A DNA stretch of 57,814 nt from an uncultured Sphingomonas sp. (GCA_913777325.1 CAJYSA010000048.1:1-57814), one strand, 5' to 3'; positions 27,692-37,707 are shown, counted from the first letter of the stretch. Made by a program: numbers and translations. The notes: generated by a model not told the origin, from the sequence alone.

Positions 27692-28339
27692 TCAGGCGGC
27701 GTTGGCCAGCGTGCCGCGCGCGCGGCGACGGCGGGCCGCCGCGCCGATCGCGCCGAAGCCGAGGATCATCATCCCCCAGGTCGCCGGCTCCGGCACCGCG
27801 GCGGTGACGGCTTCGTTGACGCGCAGATTGTCGAGCACGAACTGCGTCCCGTCACCGCGCACGCCCGACGCGCGGCTACCGCCGGTGCTGGTGAAGCGCA
27901 CCGAGCTGAGCCCGGTCCAGTTGAACGTCTGCAGCGACGCGGTCGAGACGCCGACGGTGAACGACTTGGTGAAGGCCGCCAGCGTGCCACCGGTGAAGCC
28001 CTCCACGGTCACCTTCAGCCCGTCGCGCCACGCCCCCGTGAAATAGCCGTCGTTGAGCGCGAAGGGCGACGTGCCCTGCAGCACCATCGCAGCGTCACCG
28101 AAGGAATTATAGGCCACGATGCTGCCCGAGACTCGCCCGTTGGCATAACCCGAGCCGGTGTAGGACGAATCGAGGCTGGCATTCACCGTGTTCATGTTGC
28201 TCCACGTCAGCCCGCCGTAATTCGCGGGCACCGGATCGAGAGTGCCCGACAGCCCCTCGAACGTGAGCGTGGTCGCGCCCGCCGCCGCCGGCAGCGCGAA
28301 CGCGGCGAGCGCCAGTGCGGCGCCGAAAATCTTCTTCAT
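27692..28339 (-). CDS. PEP-CTERM sorting domain protein (PEPxxWA-type variant)
   Basis: 215 residues: an N-terminal signal peptide (KKIFGAALALAAFALPAAAGA), a beta-rich middle resembling carbohydrate- or surface-associated domains (TLTFEGLSGTLDPVP, QFVLDNLRVNE), and a C-terminal sorting signal of VPEPATWGMM, a hydrophobic helix and an Arg cluster (ARRRRAR). The motif is the sphingomonad PEPxxWA type, with Gly in place of Ala after Trp. Such proteins are processed by an exosortase and reach the envelope or extracellular matrix. No exosortase gene lies in the window. Function of the middle region unknown. Confidence 0.88.
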   Translation of the reverse strand: MKKIFGAALALAAFALPAAAGATTLTFEGLSGTLDPVPANYGGLTWSNMNTVNASLDSSYTGSGYANGRVSGSIVAYNSFGDAAMVLQGTSPFALNDGYFTGAWRDGLKVTVEGFTGGTLAAFTKSFTVGVSTASLQTFNWTGLSSVRFTSTGGSRASGVRGDGTQFVLDNLRVNEAVTAAVPEPATWGMMILGFGAIGAAARRRRARGTLANAA

Positions 28340-28492
28340 GACATCCCCCCGATAATGGAGGTTAATCGATATTCATCAACACGATGCTGCACAATCGTGC
28401 GTTCTTACAACCGGTGCCGGATCGGGACGCCCGGATTGCGGATCGATGCGACTTGCCCCACATAGGCGAGTAACACACCAACCGGGGATGAC

Positions 28493-29440
28493 ATGGCCGA
28501 TCCATATGCGACGCTGGGCGTGGCGCGCGGCGCCAGCGAGGCGGACATCAAGAAGGCGTATCGCAAGCTCGCCAAGGAACTGCACCCCGACCGCAACCGC
28601 GACAATCCCAAGGCCGCCGAACGTTTCGGCCAGGTGACGGGCGCGTACGACCTGCTGACCGACAAGGACAAGCGCGCGCGGTTCGATCGGGGCGAGATCG
28701 ATGGCGACGGCAACCCGACCGCGCCGTTCGGGTTCGGCGGCGGCGGGCGCGGGCAGCCCGGCGGCGGTTTCCGCTCCGACGGGTTCGACATGGGCGGCAT
28801 GGGCGGGGCCGGCGGCCCGGATGTGAACGACATCTTTGAAGGACTGTTCGGAGGGCGCAACCGCGGCGCGGGTGCGGGCGGCGGGTTCGCCGGCGGGTTC
28901 GGGCGGCGTCAGCCACCACCCAAGGGCGGCAACGTCGCCTATGCGTTGCGCGTGCCGTTCGTCGATGCCGCGACCCGCGCGCCGCAGCGCGTGACGCTGG
29001 CCAGCGGCAGCACGATCGACCTGAAGCTGCCCGCCGGGGTGGAGACCGGCACGCAGATGCGGCTGGCGGGCAAGGGTGACGAGGGCCCGGGCGGCGCGGG
29101 CGACGCGATCGTGACGATCGAGGTGCAGCCGCACCGGTTCTTCACCCGCGACGGCGACGACGTGCGCCTGAACCTGCCGATCACGCTGAAGGAGGCGGTG
29201 GAAGGCGGAAAGGTGAAATGCCCGACCGTCGAAAATCCGGTGATGGTGGCGGTGCCGCCGGGTGCAACATCCGGCAAGACATTGCGTTTGAAGGGAAAAG
29301 GCTTTCACCGCAAGAACGGCGAGCGCGGCGACCAATTGGTGACGCTGGTGGTCGACGTGCCGGCGGAGGATGCCGCGCTGAAAAGCTTCGTCGCCGGCTG
29401 GGACGGCGGCGGGAACCCGCGTGCGTCGATGGGCGTCTGA
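28493..29440 (+). CDS. DnaJ-like co-chaperone (CbpA type)
   Basis: 315 residues. Residues 1-65 are a J-domain with the HPD motif (KELHPDRNRDN), which stimulates the ATPase of DnaK. A Gly/Phe-rich linker follows (GGGGRGQPGGGFRSDGFDMG). The C-terminal substrate-binding beta domains end the protein (RVTLASGSTIDLKLPAGV, GKTLRLKGKGF). The four CxxCxGxG zinc-binding repeats of true DnaJ are absent, so it is a type II protein like CbpA. A GGGATGAC stretch precedes the ATG. It begins a run of plus-strand genes through GNAT. Confidence 0.92.
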   Translation: MADPYATLGVARGASEADIKKAYRKLAKELHPDRNRDNPKAAERFGQVTGAYDLLTDKDKRARFDRGEIDGDGNPTAPFGFGGGGRGQPGGGFRSDGFDMGGMGGAGGPDVNDIFEGLFGGRNRGAGAGGGFAGGFGRRQPPPKGGNVAYALRVPFVDAATRAPQRVTLASGSTIDLKLPAGVETGTQMRLAGKGDEGPGGAGDAIVTIEVQPHRFFTRDGDDVRLNLPITLKEAVEGGKVKCPTVENPVMVAVPPGATSGKTLRLKGKGFHRKNGERGDQLVTLVVDVPAEDAALKSFVAGWDGGGNPRASMGV

Positions 29441-29446
29441 TGACGC

Positions 29447-30400
29447 GTGACGGACACGCCCCTTTCGCTGACGCCTGAGGATCGCGGTCGCCACCACGGG
29501 GCGGCACGACGACGACTGGACCGACAACTCGCGCATGGGCGGCCCGCCGCTTATGCGGGCGAGGTGTTGAAACGTGCCGCGATCGGCGTGTGGACCGACG
29601 GGTTCATCCACGCCGGCAACTTGGCCTATCTGGCGCTGATGACGGTGTTTCCGTTCTTCATCGTCGCGGCGGCGGTGGCGTCGGTGTTCGGGCAGAGCGA
29701 CGAGGTGCAGCATGGCCTCGCGAGCTTCCTGTCGGTCCTGCCGCGCGACGTGGGCGAGGTGTTGCGCGTGCCGATCGGCAACGTGTTGCAGGCGCGCACC
29801 GGCCCGCTCCTGTGGTTCGGCGCGCTGGTCGGCCTGTGGACGGTCGGCAGCTTCGCCGAGACGATCCGCGACATCTTCCGCCGCGCGTACGGCACGCGCT
29901 CCACCCAGTCGCTGTGGCGTGCGCGGCTGGGGCTGAGCCTGGCGATCGTCGCCTCGGTGGTGATCGCGTTGCTGGCGTTCCTGGTACAGGGCATCCTGAT
30001 CGCGGCGGAGCAGTTCATCTATCGCCTGCTGCCCGTGGCGCAGGACGTGGCGGAATGGCTGAACATCGCGCGGCTGATCCCCGCCGCGATCATGTTCGGC
30101 GCGCTCTACATGCTGTTCTATTCGGTGACGCCCGGCCGATACCGACGCAGCGATGCGCGCAAGTGGCCGGGCGCGTTGTTCACCACCCTCTGGTGGGTGG
30201 GGATGACCGCGGGGCTGCCCTGGGCGCTGTCGCAGCTCGGCGGATACGACCTGACCTATGGCAGCCTGGCGGGTGTGGTCGTGATGCTGCTGTTCTTCTA
30301 TCTGATCGGCTTGGGGCTGGTGTTCGGCGCCCATCTGAACGCGGCACTGGCGGAGCCACCCGAAGCGGTTGTAGAGGGGGCCGGACAGGGTGAATCATAA
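29447..30400 (+). CDS. YihY/virulence factor BrkB family membrane protein
   Basis: 317 residues with six membrane helices. Family marks are clear: GNLAYLALMTVFPFFIVAAA, GSFAETIRDIFRRAYGT and, at the end, GSLAGVVVMLLFFYLIGLGL followed by FGAHLNAAL. The family was once misnamed RNase BN; the actual function is unknown, with suggestions of a transporter role. It starts at a GTG 6 nt after the DnaJ-like gene and ends inside the leader of fabI. Confidence 0.92.
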   Translation: MTDTPLSLTPEDRGRHHGAARRRLDRQLAHGRPAAYAGEVLKRAAIGVWTDGFIHAGNLAYLALMTVFPFFIVAAAVASVFGQSDEVQHGLASFLSVLPRDVGEVLRVPIGNVLQARTGPLLWFGALVGLWTVGSFAETIRDIFRRAYGTRSTQSLWRARLGLSLAIVASVVIALLAFLVQGILIAAEQFIYRLLPVAQDVAEWLNIARLIPAAIMFGALYMLFYSVTPGRYRRSDARKWPGALFTTLWWVGMTAGLPWALSQLGGYDLTYGSLAGVVVMLLFFYLIGLGLVFGAHLNAALAEPPEAVVEGAGQGES

Positions 30401-30413
30401 AGCAGGTACACGC

Positions 30414-31217
<804 letters not shown>

Positions 31218-31232
31218 GGCGCGGAGGCGGTG

Positions 31233-31490
31233 ATGGTGGAGCTGTTGTCGGCGGCGCGAACCCCGGTGGTGATCGGGGCGATCTTCGCGTTGGTCCTGCT
31301 CGGCGTCCGTGCCGTCGGCGTGGGGCGGGTCCAGAGCGACCGCGAGATCGCCGACATGGTGGCGATGACCACGATCATCTCCACCGCCGCCAACATCGGC
31401 AACCACCTTCATCATTATTGGCTGGCGATGGCACCCGGCATCGCGCTGGGCTTCGTCGCCAGCGCGGCGCTCCGCCGCGTGATGGCATGA
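31233..31490 (+). CDS. Small membrane protein of unknown function
   Basis: 85 residues with two hydrophobic segments: TPVVIGAIFALVLLGVRAVG near the N-terminus and LAMAPGIALGFVASAALRRV at the C-terminus. The middle has an amphipathic, His-containing stretch (ISTAANIGNHLHHYW). I do not recognise the family. It lies 15 nt after fabI, has GCGGAGG just upstream, and its stop overlaps the GNAT start in ATGA, so it is expressed with these genes. A GTG one codon earlier is an equally possible start. Confidence 0.75.
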   Translation: MVELLSAARTPVVIGAIFALVLLGVRAVGVGRVQSDREIADMVAMTTIISTAANIGNHLHHYWLAMAPGIALGFVASAALRRVMA

Positions 31491-32023
31491 CGATCGCGAT
31501 CCGCCCCGCACAGGTGCCAGACGTTGCCGCGATCGACGCGCTGCTGCGGGGCGTCTTCCCGCGCGCGGACGAGGCCGAGCTGGTCCGGCACCTGTCGATC
31601 GACGGCGATATCGTGCTGGTGCTGGTGGCGGTGGACGAGGATCGCGACACGCTCGCCGGGATGGTCGCGTTCAGCCGGATGCAGGCCGACGTCGGCGGCA
31701 AGGACATCGCCGCCGTGGCGCTCGCCCCCGTGGCCGTCGCGGCGGCGTATCGGCGTCAGGGCGTGGCCGAGGCGCTGATCCAGGCCGGGATCGAGCGGCT
31801 GGAGGCGGAGCGGATCGTTCTGTGCTTCGTGCTGGGCGAGCCGGGTTATTATGCACGGTTCGGCTTCGATGCGGCCTATGCGGCGAACTTCGCGTCGCCC
31901 TATGCCGGGGAGTATCTGATGGCGTTGCCGATCCAGGGCGGGTTGATGCCATGCGGGGTGCGCGGGGCGGCACGGCATGCGCGCGCCTTCGCGACGCTGG
32001 GGTCCGGCGAGGCGCGGCTGTAA
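31487..32023 (+). CDS. GNAT family N-acetyltransferase (YhbS-like)
   Basis: 178 residues. The acetyl-CoA binding motif A is visible as LAPVAVAAAYRRQGVAEALI (V-x-x-x-x-R-x-x-G-x-A). It is followed by the YhbS-type end (VLGEPGYYARFGFDAAY). Substrate unknown; YhbS-like proteins act on small molecules or proteins in different species. Translationally coupled to the preceding small membrane protein by a 4-nt overlap. Confidence 0.88.
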   Translation: MTIAIRPAQVPDVAAIDALLRGVFPRADEAELVRHLSIDGDIVLVLVAVDEDRDTLAGMVAFSRMQADVGGKDIAAVALAPVAVAAAYRRQGVAEALIQAGIERLEAERIVLCFVLGEPGYYARFGFDAAYAANFASPYAGEYLMALPIQGGLMPCGVRGAARHARAFATLGSGEARL

Positions 32024-32087
32024 ATTTTCACCCGGCGTTCGTGGGCCATTACATTGCGTTAAGCACCGCCGCCTAGGGTCGCGGACG

Positions 32088-32405
32088 ATGGCGACTCGAT
32101 CGAACCGCATATTGCTGGGCGCGCACCTCGTGCTGGGCATCGCCGTGCTGGCGTCGATCAGCCTGTATCCTCCCGCGCAGGGACGTATCCTGATGATCCC
32201 GCTGCTCGATCGTGACGCCAATGCCACCGCGCGGGTGGCGCTGCTGGCCGAGGCGAGGCTGCTGGGGCGCGGCCCGCTGCCGGGATCGATGGTGGTCATC
32301 GGGGATCGCGCGCAGATCGCCGCCGGGCTGCACGCATGGGACATGTTGCTGGTCGCCGCGCCACCGGCGGGATGCGGCGCCGACGCGCGCGCGGTGGCGG
32401 CATGA
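32088..32405 (+). CDS. Small anchored protein coupled to a chemoreceptor
   Basis: 105 residues. One hydrophobic segment (ILLGAHLVLGIAVLASISLY, residues 8-27) could be a membrane anchor or uncleaved signal, followed by a 75-residue mixed domain (RILMIPLLDRDANATARVAL, GRGPLPGSMVVIGDR). I do not recognise the family. Its stop overlaps the start of the chemoreceptor gene in ATGA, which implies matched expression and possibly a shared role, for example as an accessory periplasmic subunit. That function is inference only. Confidence 0.7.
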   Translation: MATRSNRILLGAHLVLGIAVLASISLYPPAQGRILMIPLLDRDANATARVALLAEARLLGRGPLPGSMVVIGDRAQIAAGLHAWDMLLVAAPPAGCGADARAVAA

Positions 32406-33952
32406 GCGCCACGATCAGCCCGCTGGACCGGATGCGCCGCATCGGCGTGCGCGGCTGGGCCTGGGCGGGATGGATATCGATCACGCTGCTGCTGATCGGC
32501 AGTGCGCTGGTGGGGCAACAGGCGGTCGGCGTGCTGCTGATCGCCGGGGTCGCGGCCAATCTGGCGCCGACGATGATGGCGCTGGCCGGGCGGTGCGACG
32601 CCACCGCGCGCACGCTGATGGGCGTGCCCGCCACGGTGATCCCGGCGCTGCTGGTGTTCGTGCTGCACGGTCATGCGTGGCAGATGGACGCGCACATGTA
32701 TTTCTTCGTCGCGATGGCGGCGTTGCTGGTGCTGGCGGACTGGCGGCCGATCGCGCTGTGCACCGCGCTGACCGCGATCCACCACCTGCTGCTGCAATGG
32801 TTCGTGCCGGAATGGGTGTTCACCGGCAGCGGCAATCTGGGCCGCGTCGGCTTCCATGTTGTGGCGGTGGGGTTGCAGTTCGGCGCGCTGACGGTGGTGA
32901 CGATCATGCTGGAACGGCTGTTCACCGCGCAGGAACGCGCGCTCGACCGCGCCAACGCGCTGACCGCGATCGCCGAGGACGGGCGCCGCGCCACCGAGCG
33001 CGCGCTGGAACAGGCGCGCGTGGCGGAGTGTGCGGCGGCGCACGAACGCCAGCGGCGCGAGGAACAGGCGGCGCAGGCCGCGCGCGAGCGGCGCGGCGAG
33101 CTGACGATGCTGGCGCATGAATTCGAGCGATCGGTGACGTCGATCGTGTCCGGGATCGCGCAGGCCAGCGAACGGCTGGAGCAGACCGCGATCCAGCTGG
33201 AGGACGGCACAGTCCGCGCGCGCGGCGAGGTGCAGGCGACCGCCAGCGGCGCCAACGACGCGGCGGCGGGGATCTCGCAGGTCGCCGCGTCGATCCGCGA
33301 CCTGTCCCGCTCGATCCAGACGATCGCGGTCGCCGCCGACCGGCAGGCGGCGCTGACCGACGGGGCGAGCATCGCCGCGCAGCGCAGCGTGCAGACCGCC
33401 GCGATGCTGGAGGAGCAGGCGGTGCAGATCGACGGCTTCCTCGACGAGATCCGGCGGATCGCGACGCAGACCAACCTGCTGGCGCTGAACGCCACGATCG
33501 AGGCGGCGCGCGCCGGCGAGGCGGGGCGCGGCTTCGCGGTGGTGGCGGGCGAGGTGAAGATGCTGTCCGCCGACACCACGCGCGCCAGCGACCGGATCGG
33601 CGCGCTGGTCGCCGCGATCCGCGAGGGGGTGGCCGATACCGGCGAGAAGCTGCACAAGGTGACGCACGCGATCGAGGAAGTGTCGGGCGCGGCGCGCGGC
33701 ATCGCCGTGGCGGTCGACGGGCAGCGCACGACCGCGCAGGAAGTCGACGAGGGCGCGAGCCATGCCACCCGGATGGCCGAGGTGATCGGCAGCGGCGTGG
33801 CCACGCTGGTCGACACGATCGCCGATGCGTCGACGCTGTCGGTGACGGTGCGCGCGAGCGCGGGCGACCTGGCGGCGAGCGCGCGCGACCTGCGCTCCTC
33901 CACCAACCAGTTCGTCGCGTTCCTGACCCGCGACCGCGCGGTCGCCGAATAA
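32402..33952 (+). CDS. Methyl-accepting chemotaxis protein with six-helix His-rich membrane domain
   Basis: 516 residues. Instead of a periplasmic sensor, residues 18-172 form about six membrane helices with conserved-looking His clusters (HGHAWQMDAHMYFF and TAIHHLLLQWFVPEWVF). A coiled stretch follows and then the standard signalling domain, whose tip is IATQTNLLALNATIEAARAG. No HAMP motif is apparent and no C-terminal CheR-binding pentapeptide is present. The receptor probably senses a hydrophobic or membrane-related signal, or a ligand bound by the histidines. No other che genes are in the window, so it is an orphan receptor here. Confidence 0.9.
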   Translation: MSATISPLDRMRRIGVRGWAWAGWISITLLLIGSALVGQQAVGVLLIAGVAANLAPTMMALAGRCDATARTLMGVPATVIPALLVFVLHGHAWQMDAHMYFFVAMAALLVLADWRPIALCTALTAIHHLLLQWFVPEWVFTGSGNLGRVGFHVVAVGLQFGALTVVTIMLERLFTAQERALDRANALTAIAEDGRRATERALEQARVAECAAAHERQRREEQAAQAARERRGELTMLAHEFERSVTSIVSGIAQASERLEQTAIQLEDGTVRARGEVQATASGANDAAAGISQVAASIRDLSRSIQTIAVAADRQAALTDGASIAAQRSVQTAAMLEEQAVQIDGFLDEIRRIATQTNLLALNATIEAARAGEAGRGFAVVAGEVKMLSADTTRASDRIGALVAAIREGVADTGEKLHKVTHAIEEVSGAARGIAVAVDGQRTTAQEVDEGASHATRMAEVIGSGVATLVDTIADASTLSVTVRASAGDLAASARDLRSSTNQFVAFLTRDRAVAE

Positions 33953-33957
33953 GCTAG

Positions 33958-34314
33958 CTAGCGGCGCACCGCCTCCAGCGCGATCCCGGCGAGGTTCTGC
34001 GTCCGCTTGATGTAGCGGATGCGCAGGTGCGCGGGGCGCGGCAGATCGCGGAAGCGATCGAACAGCGCGCGGCAACTGGTCGGGCAGCGGATCGCGCCAT
34101 GCGCCTGCGCGATCACCGCCGCCGCATCGCCGAGCAGCACCGCCTCCGCCAGCCCGAGATCGTGCGCGAGCGTCACGGCGGCGATCAGCGCGTGCCACTC
34201 CGCCTCCATGCTGGTCCCCTCCCCCAGATCGCGGCGCATGTACGTGCGCCCGCCCGCGACCAGCGCATATTCCATGCCCGCCGGCGAATAGCCGCCGTCG
34301 AAGAAGATCTTCAT
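33958..34314 (-). CDS. RNase H-like protein with incomplete active site
   Basis: 118 residues with the RNase HI fold: [15 protein letters not shown] (first Asp at residue 6), [18 protein letters not shown] (Glu 39) and [15 protein letters not shown] (Asp 63). The final catalytic aspartate, normally in an NxxAD context, is missing: the equivalent region reads [11 protein letters not shown]. The protein may therefore have altered activity or only bind nucleic acid. It is last in a three-gene operon with 4-nt overlaps and stops 5 nt from the converging chemoreceptor gene, within the palindrome GCTAGCTAGC. Confidence 0.82.
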   Translation of the reverse strand: MKIFFDGGYSPAGMEYALVAGGRTYMRRDLGEGTSMEAEWHALIAAVTLAHDLGLAEAVLLGDAAAVIAQAHGAIRCPTSCRALFDRFRDLPRPAHLRIRYIKRTQNLAGIALEAVRR

Positions 34315-34850
34315 GCGCGCCGCCACGCCCCCGGCGCGAGATCGTCGAGCGTCCAGTCGCCGATGCGCCGCCGGATCAGCCGCAGCGTCGGGTGGCCGAT
34401 GGCGGCGGTCATCCGGCGGACCTGCCGGTTGCGCCCTTCGCGGATCGTGAGCGCGATCCACGTGTCGGGAATGCTGGCGCGGAAACGGATCGGCGGCGTG
34501 CGCGGCCAGATGTCGGGAGCGTCGAGACGCTCGACCTCGGCGGGACGCGTCGGCCCGTCCTTGAGCATGACGCCGTCGCGCAGCGCGGCCAGCGCCGCAT
34601 CGTCGGGCACCCCCTCCACCTGCACCCAATAGGTCTTGGGCAGCTTGAACTTCGGGTCGGCGATCCGCGCCTGCAATCGCCCGTCGTCGGTGAGCAGCAG
34701 CAGCCCCTCGCTGTCGCGATCCAGCCGCCCGGCGGGATAGACGCCGGGCATGTCGATGAAATCCGACAGCGTGGCGCGGGTGGTGGGCGAACCGCGATCG
34801 GTGAACTGGCTCAGCACGTCATAGGGTTTGTTGAACAGGAGCAGCGTCAT
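34311..34850 (-). CDS. rluE: RluE-like 23S rRNA pseudouridine synthase
   Basis: 179 residues of the RsuA/RluB/E/F family without the S4 domain, the usual form of RluE. The catalytic loop is [14 protein letters not shown], with the active Asp in the RLDRD core. The C-terminal motif [19 protein letters not shown] is also typical. RluE modifies a uridine in 23S rRNA domain V; the same target is inferred from similarity only. It overlaps both neighbours by 4 nt. Confidence 0.88.
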   Translation of the reverse strand: MTLLLFNKPYDVLSQFTDRGSPTTRATLSDFIDMPGVYPAGRLDRDSEGLLLLTDDGRLQARIADPKFKLPKTYWVQVEGVPDDAALAALRDGVMLKDGPTRPAEVERLDAPDIWPRTPPIRFRASIPDTWIALTIREGRNRQVRRMTAAIGHPTLRLIRRRIGDWTLDDLAPGAWRRA

Positions 34851-36460
34851 GCGCGCGCGATCTGCGCCGCCACCGCCTCCGCGACGCGGATGCCGTCGAC
34901 CGCCGCCGACAGGATGCCGCCGGCATAGCCCGCCCCCTCCCCCGCCGGGTAGAGCCCGCGTGTGTTGAGGCTCTGCATATCCTCGCCGCGCGTGAAGCGG
35001 ACCGGCGAGGAGGTGCGCGTCTCCACCCCCGTCATCACCACATCGGGATGGTCATAGCCCTTGATCTGCCGCCCGAAGACCGGAATCGCCTCGCGCATCG
35101 CCGCAATCGCGAAGTCGGGCAGGCATTCCGACAGGTCGGTCGGGGTGACGCCGGGCCTATAGGAGGGCACGACGCTGCCCAGCGTGGTCGAGGCGCGGCC
35201 GGCGAGGAAATCGCCGACACGCTGCGCGGGGGCGTGATAGTTCGATCCGCCCGCGACGAACGCCTTCGCCTCCCAGTGGCGTTGCAGCGCGAGGCCCGCC
35301 AGCGCGTCGCCGGGGAAGTCGCGTTCCGGGTCGATCGCGACGACGAAGCCGGAGTTGGCGTTGCGTTCGTTGCGCGAATACTGGCTCATGCCATTGGTGG
35401 CGACGCGGCCCTCCTCACTGGTCGCGGCGACGACGGTGCCGCCGGGGCACATGCAGAAGCTGTAGACGGTCCGCCCGTTCGAGCAGTGATGCGAGATATG
35501 ATATTCGGCCGCGCCGAGGATCGGGTTGCCCGCGTCGGGGCCGAAGCGTGCGCGGTCGATCCAGGATTGCGGATGTTCGATGCGGACGCCGATCGAGAAG
35601 GGCTTGGCCTCGGCATGGACGCCGGCGTCGAGCAACTGCGCGAAGGTGTCGCGCGCGCTGTGGCCGATCGCCATCACGACCTGCTCGGTCGCCAGATAGC
35701 CGCCGTCGTTCAGGTGCAGCCCGCGGATCCGCCGATGCCCCCCACTGGTGTCGATATCGAACCCGTCGACGCGGGTCGAGAAACGGTATTCGCCGCCCAG
35801 CTCCTCGATCGTGGCGCGCATGCTCTCGACCATCGTCACCAGCCGGAAGGTGCCGATATGCGGGTGCGCCTCGGTGAGGATATCCTCGGGCGCGCCGGCC
35901 TTCACGAACTCGGTCAGCACCTTGCGGTTGAGGTGGCGGGGATCCTTGATGCGGCTGTAGAGCTTGCCGTCCGAGAACGTCCCCGCCCCGCCCTCGCCAT
36001 ATTGGACGTTCGATTCGGGATTCAGCACGCTGCGCCGCCACAGGCCCCAGGTATCCTTGGTGCGTTCGCGCACCACCTTGCCCCGCTCCAGCACGATCGG
36101 GCGATAGCCGGCCTGCGCGAGGATCAGCGCCGCGAACAACCCGCACGGCCCGGCCCCGATCACGACCGGACGCGGCGCGCCATCCGGCGCCGGGGCGGGC
36201 GCGCGGTAGCGGGTGTCGGGGGTGAGCGAGACGTCGCGGTCGCGGCGGTTGCGCGCCAGCACGGTGCCCTCGTTCTTCACCGCGACATCGAGCGTGTAGA
36301 CGAGCTGGATCCGGCCATGTTCGCGCGCGTCATTGCCCCGGCGGGTGACGGTGAAGCGGATCAGGTCGCGCGGGGTGATGCGCAGCCGCTTGACGATCGC
36401 GGCGGGCAGCGCCTCGTCGGCATGGTGGAGCGGCAACTTCAGGTCGGTGATGCGGATCAT
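34847..36460 (-). CDS. FAD-dependent oxidoreductase, uncharacterised (COG2509-like)
   Basis: 537 residues. A short N-terminal beta domain ([20 protein letters not shown]) precedes an FAD-binding Rossmann fold with [20 protein letters not shown]. Later motifs are [38 protein letters not shown] and the C-terminal FAD contact [20 protein letters not shown]. The family is widespread, with no established substrate. It is the first gene of an operon with rluE and the RNase H-like gene. Confidence 0.9.
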   Translation of the reverse strand: MIRITDLKLPLHHADEALPAAIVKRLRITPRDLIRFTVTRRGNDAREHGRIQLVYTLDVAVKNEGTVLARNRRDRDVSLTPDTRYRAPAPAPDGAPRPVVIGAGPCGLFAALILAQAGYRPIVLERGKVVRERTKDTWGLWRRSVLNPESNVQYGEGGAGTFSDGKLYSRIKDPRHLNRKVLTEFVKAGAPEDILTEAHPHIGTFRLVTMVESMRATIEELGGEYRFSTRVDGFDIDTSGGHRRIRGLHLNDGGYLATEQVVMAIGHSARDTFAQLLDAGVHAEAKPFSIGVRIEHPQSWIDRARFGPDAGNPILGAAEYHISHHCSNGRTVYSFCMCPGGTVVAATSEEGRVATNGMSQYSRNERNANSGFVVAIDPERDFPGDALAGLALQRHWEAKAFVAGGSNYHAPAQRVGDFLAGRASTTLGSVVPSYRPGVTPTDLSECLPDFAIAAMREAIPVFGRQIKGYDHPDVVMTGVETRTSSPVRFTRGEDMQSLNTRGLYPAGEGAGYAGGILSAAVDGIRVAEAVAAQIARA

Positions 36461-36606
36461 GGCGGCGGGGCTTTAGCGGGGTTCGTTGGGGGAGGCGAAT
36501 GTTGCGAATGTTGAGACGCCGGCGGGGTAAGCGGTCGGTGTCGTGGGCGCCGACCTGTTCTTCATAACCTAAGGTCGAAAATGTAGGACAGGGCCGCCTC
36601 CGTCCC

Positions 36607-36681
36607 GTCATTGCGAGCGGAGCGAAGCAATCCAGTGCCGGATCAGGACGCCCTGGATTGCTTCGCTCCGCTCGCAATGAC
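36607..36681. repeat. Palindromic repeat family A, copy 3
   Basis: 75 bp, arms GTCATTGCGAGCGGAGCG and CGCTCCGCTCGCAATGAC. The AGCGGAGCG variant is matched in both arms, showing compensatory change between arms. It lies 9 nt downstream of the stop codon of the LLM oxidoreductase gene. The rest of the 230-nt gap (36461-36606) shows no further structure that I recognise. Confidence 0.92.
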
Positions 36682-36690
36682 GGACGGTTG

Positions 36691-37707
36691 TCAGCGCCAG
36701 CCCAAGGCAGGCGCGACGTGGCGCAGGATGTTGTCCAGCACGTGCGCGTTGTAATCGACGCCGAGCTGGTTGGGGACGGTGAGCAGCAGCGTGTCGGCCT
36801 CCGCGATCGCCTCATCGGCGCGGAGCTGCTCGATCAGGCGGTCGGGCTCGGCGGCGTAGGAGCGCCCGAACACCGCGCGCATATTGTCGATGACGCCGAT
36901 CTGGTCGCCGCCGCCGTCGCGCCCGAAATAGGCACGGTCGCGGTCGTCGGTCAGCGCGAAGATCGAGCGCGAGACCGACACGCGCGGGGTGCGCTTGTGC
37001 CCCGCCGCCGCCCATGCCTCGCGATAGGCGCGGATCTGGCGCGCCTGCTGAACGTGGAACGGCTCGCCGGTCTCATCGGCCTTCAGGGTCGAGCTTTGCA
37101 GGTTCATGCCCATCTGCGCCGCCCAGACGGCGGTAGCGTTCGAGGCCGAGCCCCACCAGATGCGATCGCGCAGCCCGGGGGCGTGCGGCTCCAGCCGGAG
37201 CAGGCCGGGCGGGTTGGGGAACATCGGCTGCGGGTTCGGCTTGGCGAACCCCTCCCCCGCCAACAGCCGCAGGAAGAGTTCGCTGTGGCGGCGGCCCATG
37301 TCGGCGTCGGTTTCGCCCGGCTGCGGCGCATAGCCGAAATAGCGCCAGCCCTCGATCACCTGCTCGGGCGAGCCGCGGCTGATCCCGAGTTGCAGGCGAC
37401 CGCGCGCGATCAGGTCCGCCGCGCCCGCATTCTCGGTCATGTAGAAGGGGTTTTCGTAGCGCATGTCGATCACGCCGGTGCCGATCTCGATCGTGCGCGT
37501 CTTCGCGCCGACGGCGGCGAGCAGCGGGAACGGCGACGCGAGCTGCTGCGCGAAATGGTGGACGCGGAAATAGGCGCCGTCCGCGCCCAGCTCCTCGGCG
37601 GCGACCGCGAGGTCGATCGACTGGAGCAGGACGTCGCTGGCCGAGCGGGTGGCCGAGCCGTGCGCGTCGGACCAGTGGCCGAAGGAGAGGAAGCCGATCT
37701 TTTTCAT
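36691..37707 (-). CDS. LLM-class flavin-dependent oxidoreductase
   Basis: 338 residues with the bacterial luciferase-like TIM barrel: SIDLAVAAEELGADGAYFRV, the FMN-region PLLAAVGAKTRTIEIGTGVI, and ARGRLQLGISRGSPEQVIEG. These enzymes use FMNH2 or F420 to oxidise varied substrates; the substrate cannot be inferred. It stands alone on the minus strand, bounded by a family A repeat at its 3' side and a family C repeat upstream. Confidence 0.9.
   Translation of the reverse strand: MKKIGFLSFGHWSDAHGSATRSASDVLLQSIDLAVAAEELGADGAYFRVHHFAQQLASPFPLLAAVGAKTRTIEIGTGVIDMRYENPFYMTENAGAADLIARGRLQLGISRGSPEQVIEGWRYFGYAPQPGETDADMGRRHSELFLRLLAGEGFAKPNPQPMFPNPPGLLRLEPHAPGLRDRIWWGSASNATAVWAAQMGMNLQSSTLKADETGEPFHVQQARQIRAYREAWAAAGHKRTPRVSVSRSIFALTDDRDRAYFGRDGGGDQIGVIDNMRAVFGRSYAAEPDRLIEQLRADEAIAEADTLLLTVPNQLGVDYNAHVLDNILRHVAPALGWR

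Noticed and set aside
33953-33962. Palindrome GCTAGCTAGC at two converging stop codons
   Set aside because: It is too short for a terminator and is explained by the two stop codons TAA and TAG lying close together.
31415-34198. Long antisense frame over the GNAT, small protein and chemoreceptor genes
   Set aside because: Composition is typical of a shadow frame (Arg, Gln, His rich), with no motif and no ribosome-binding site.
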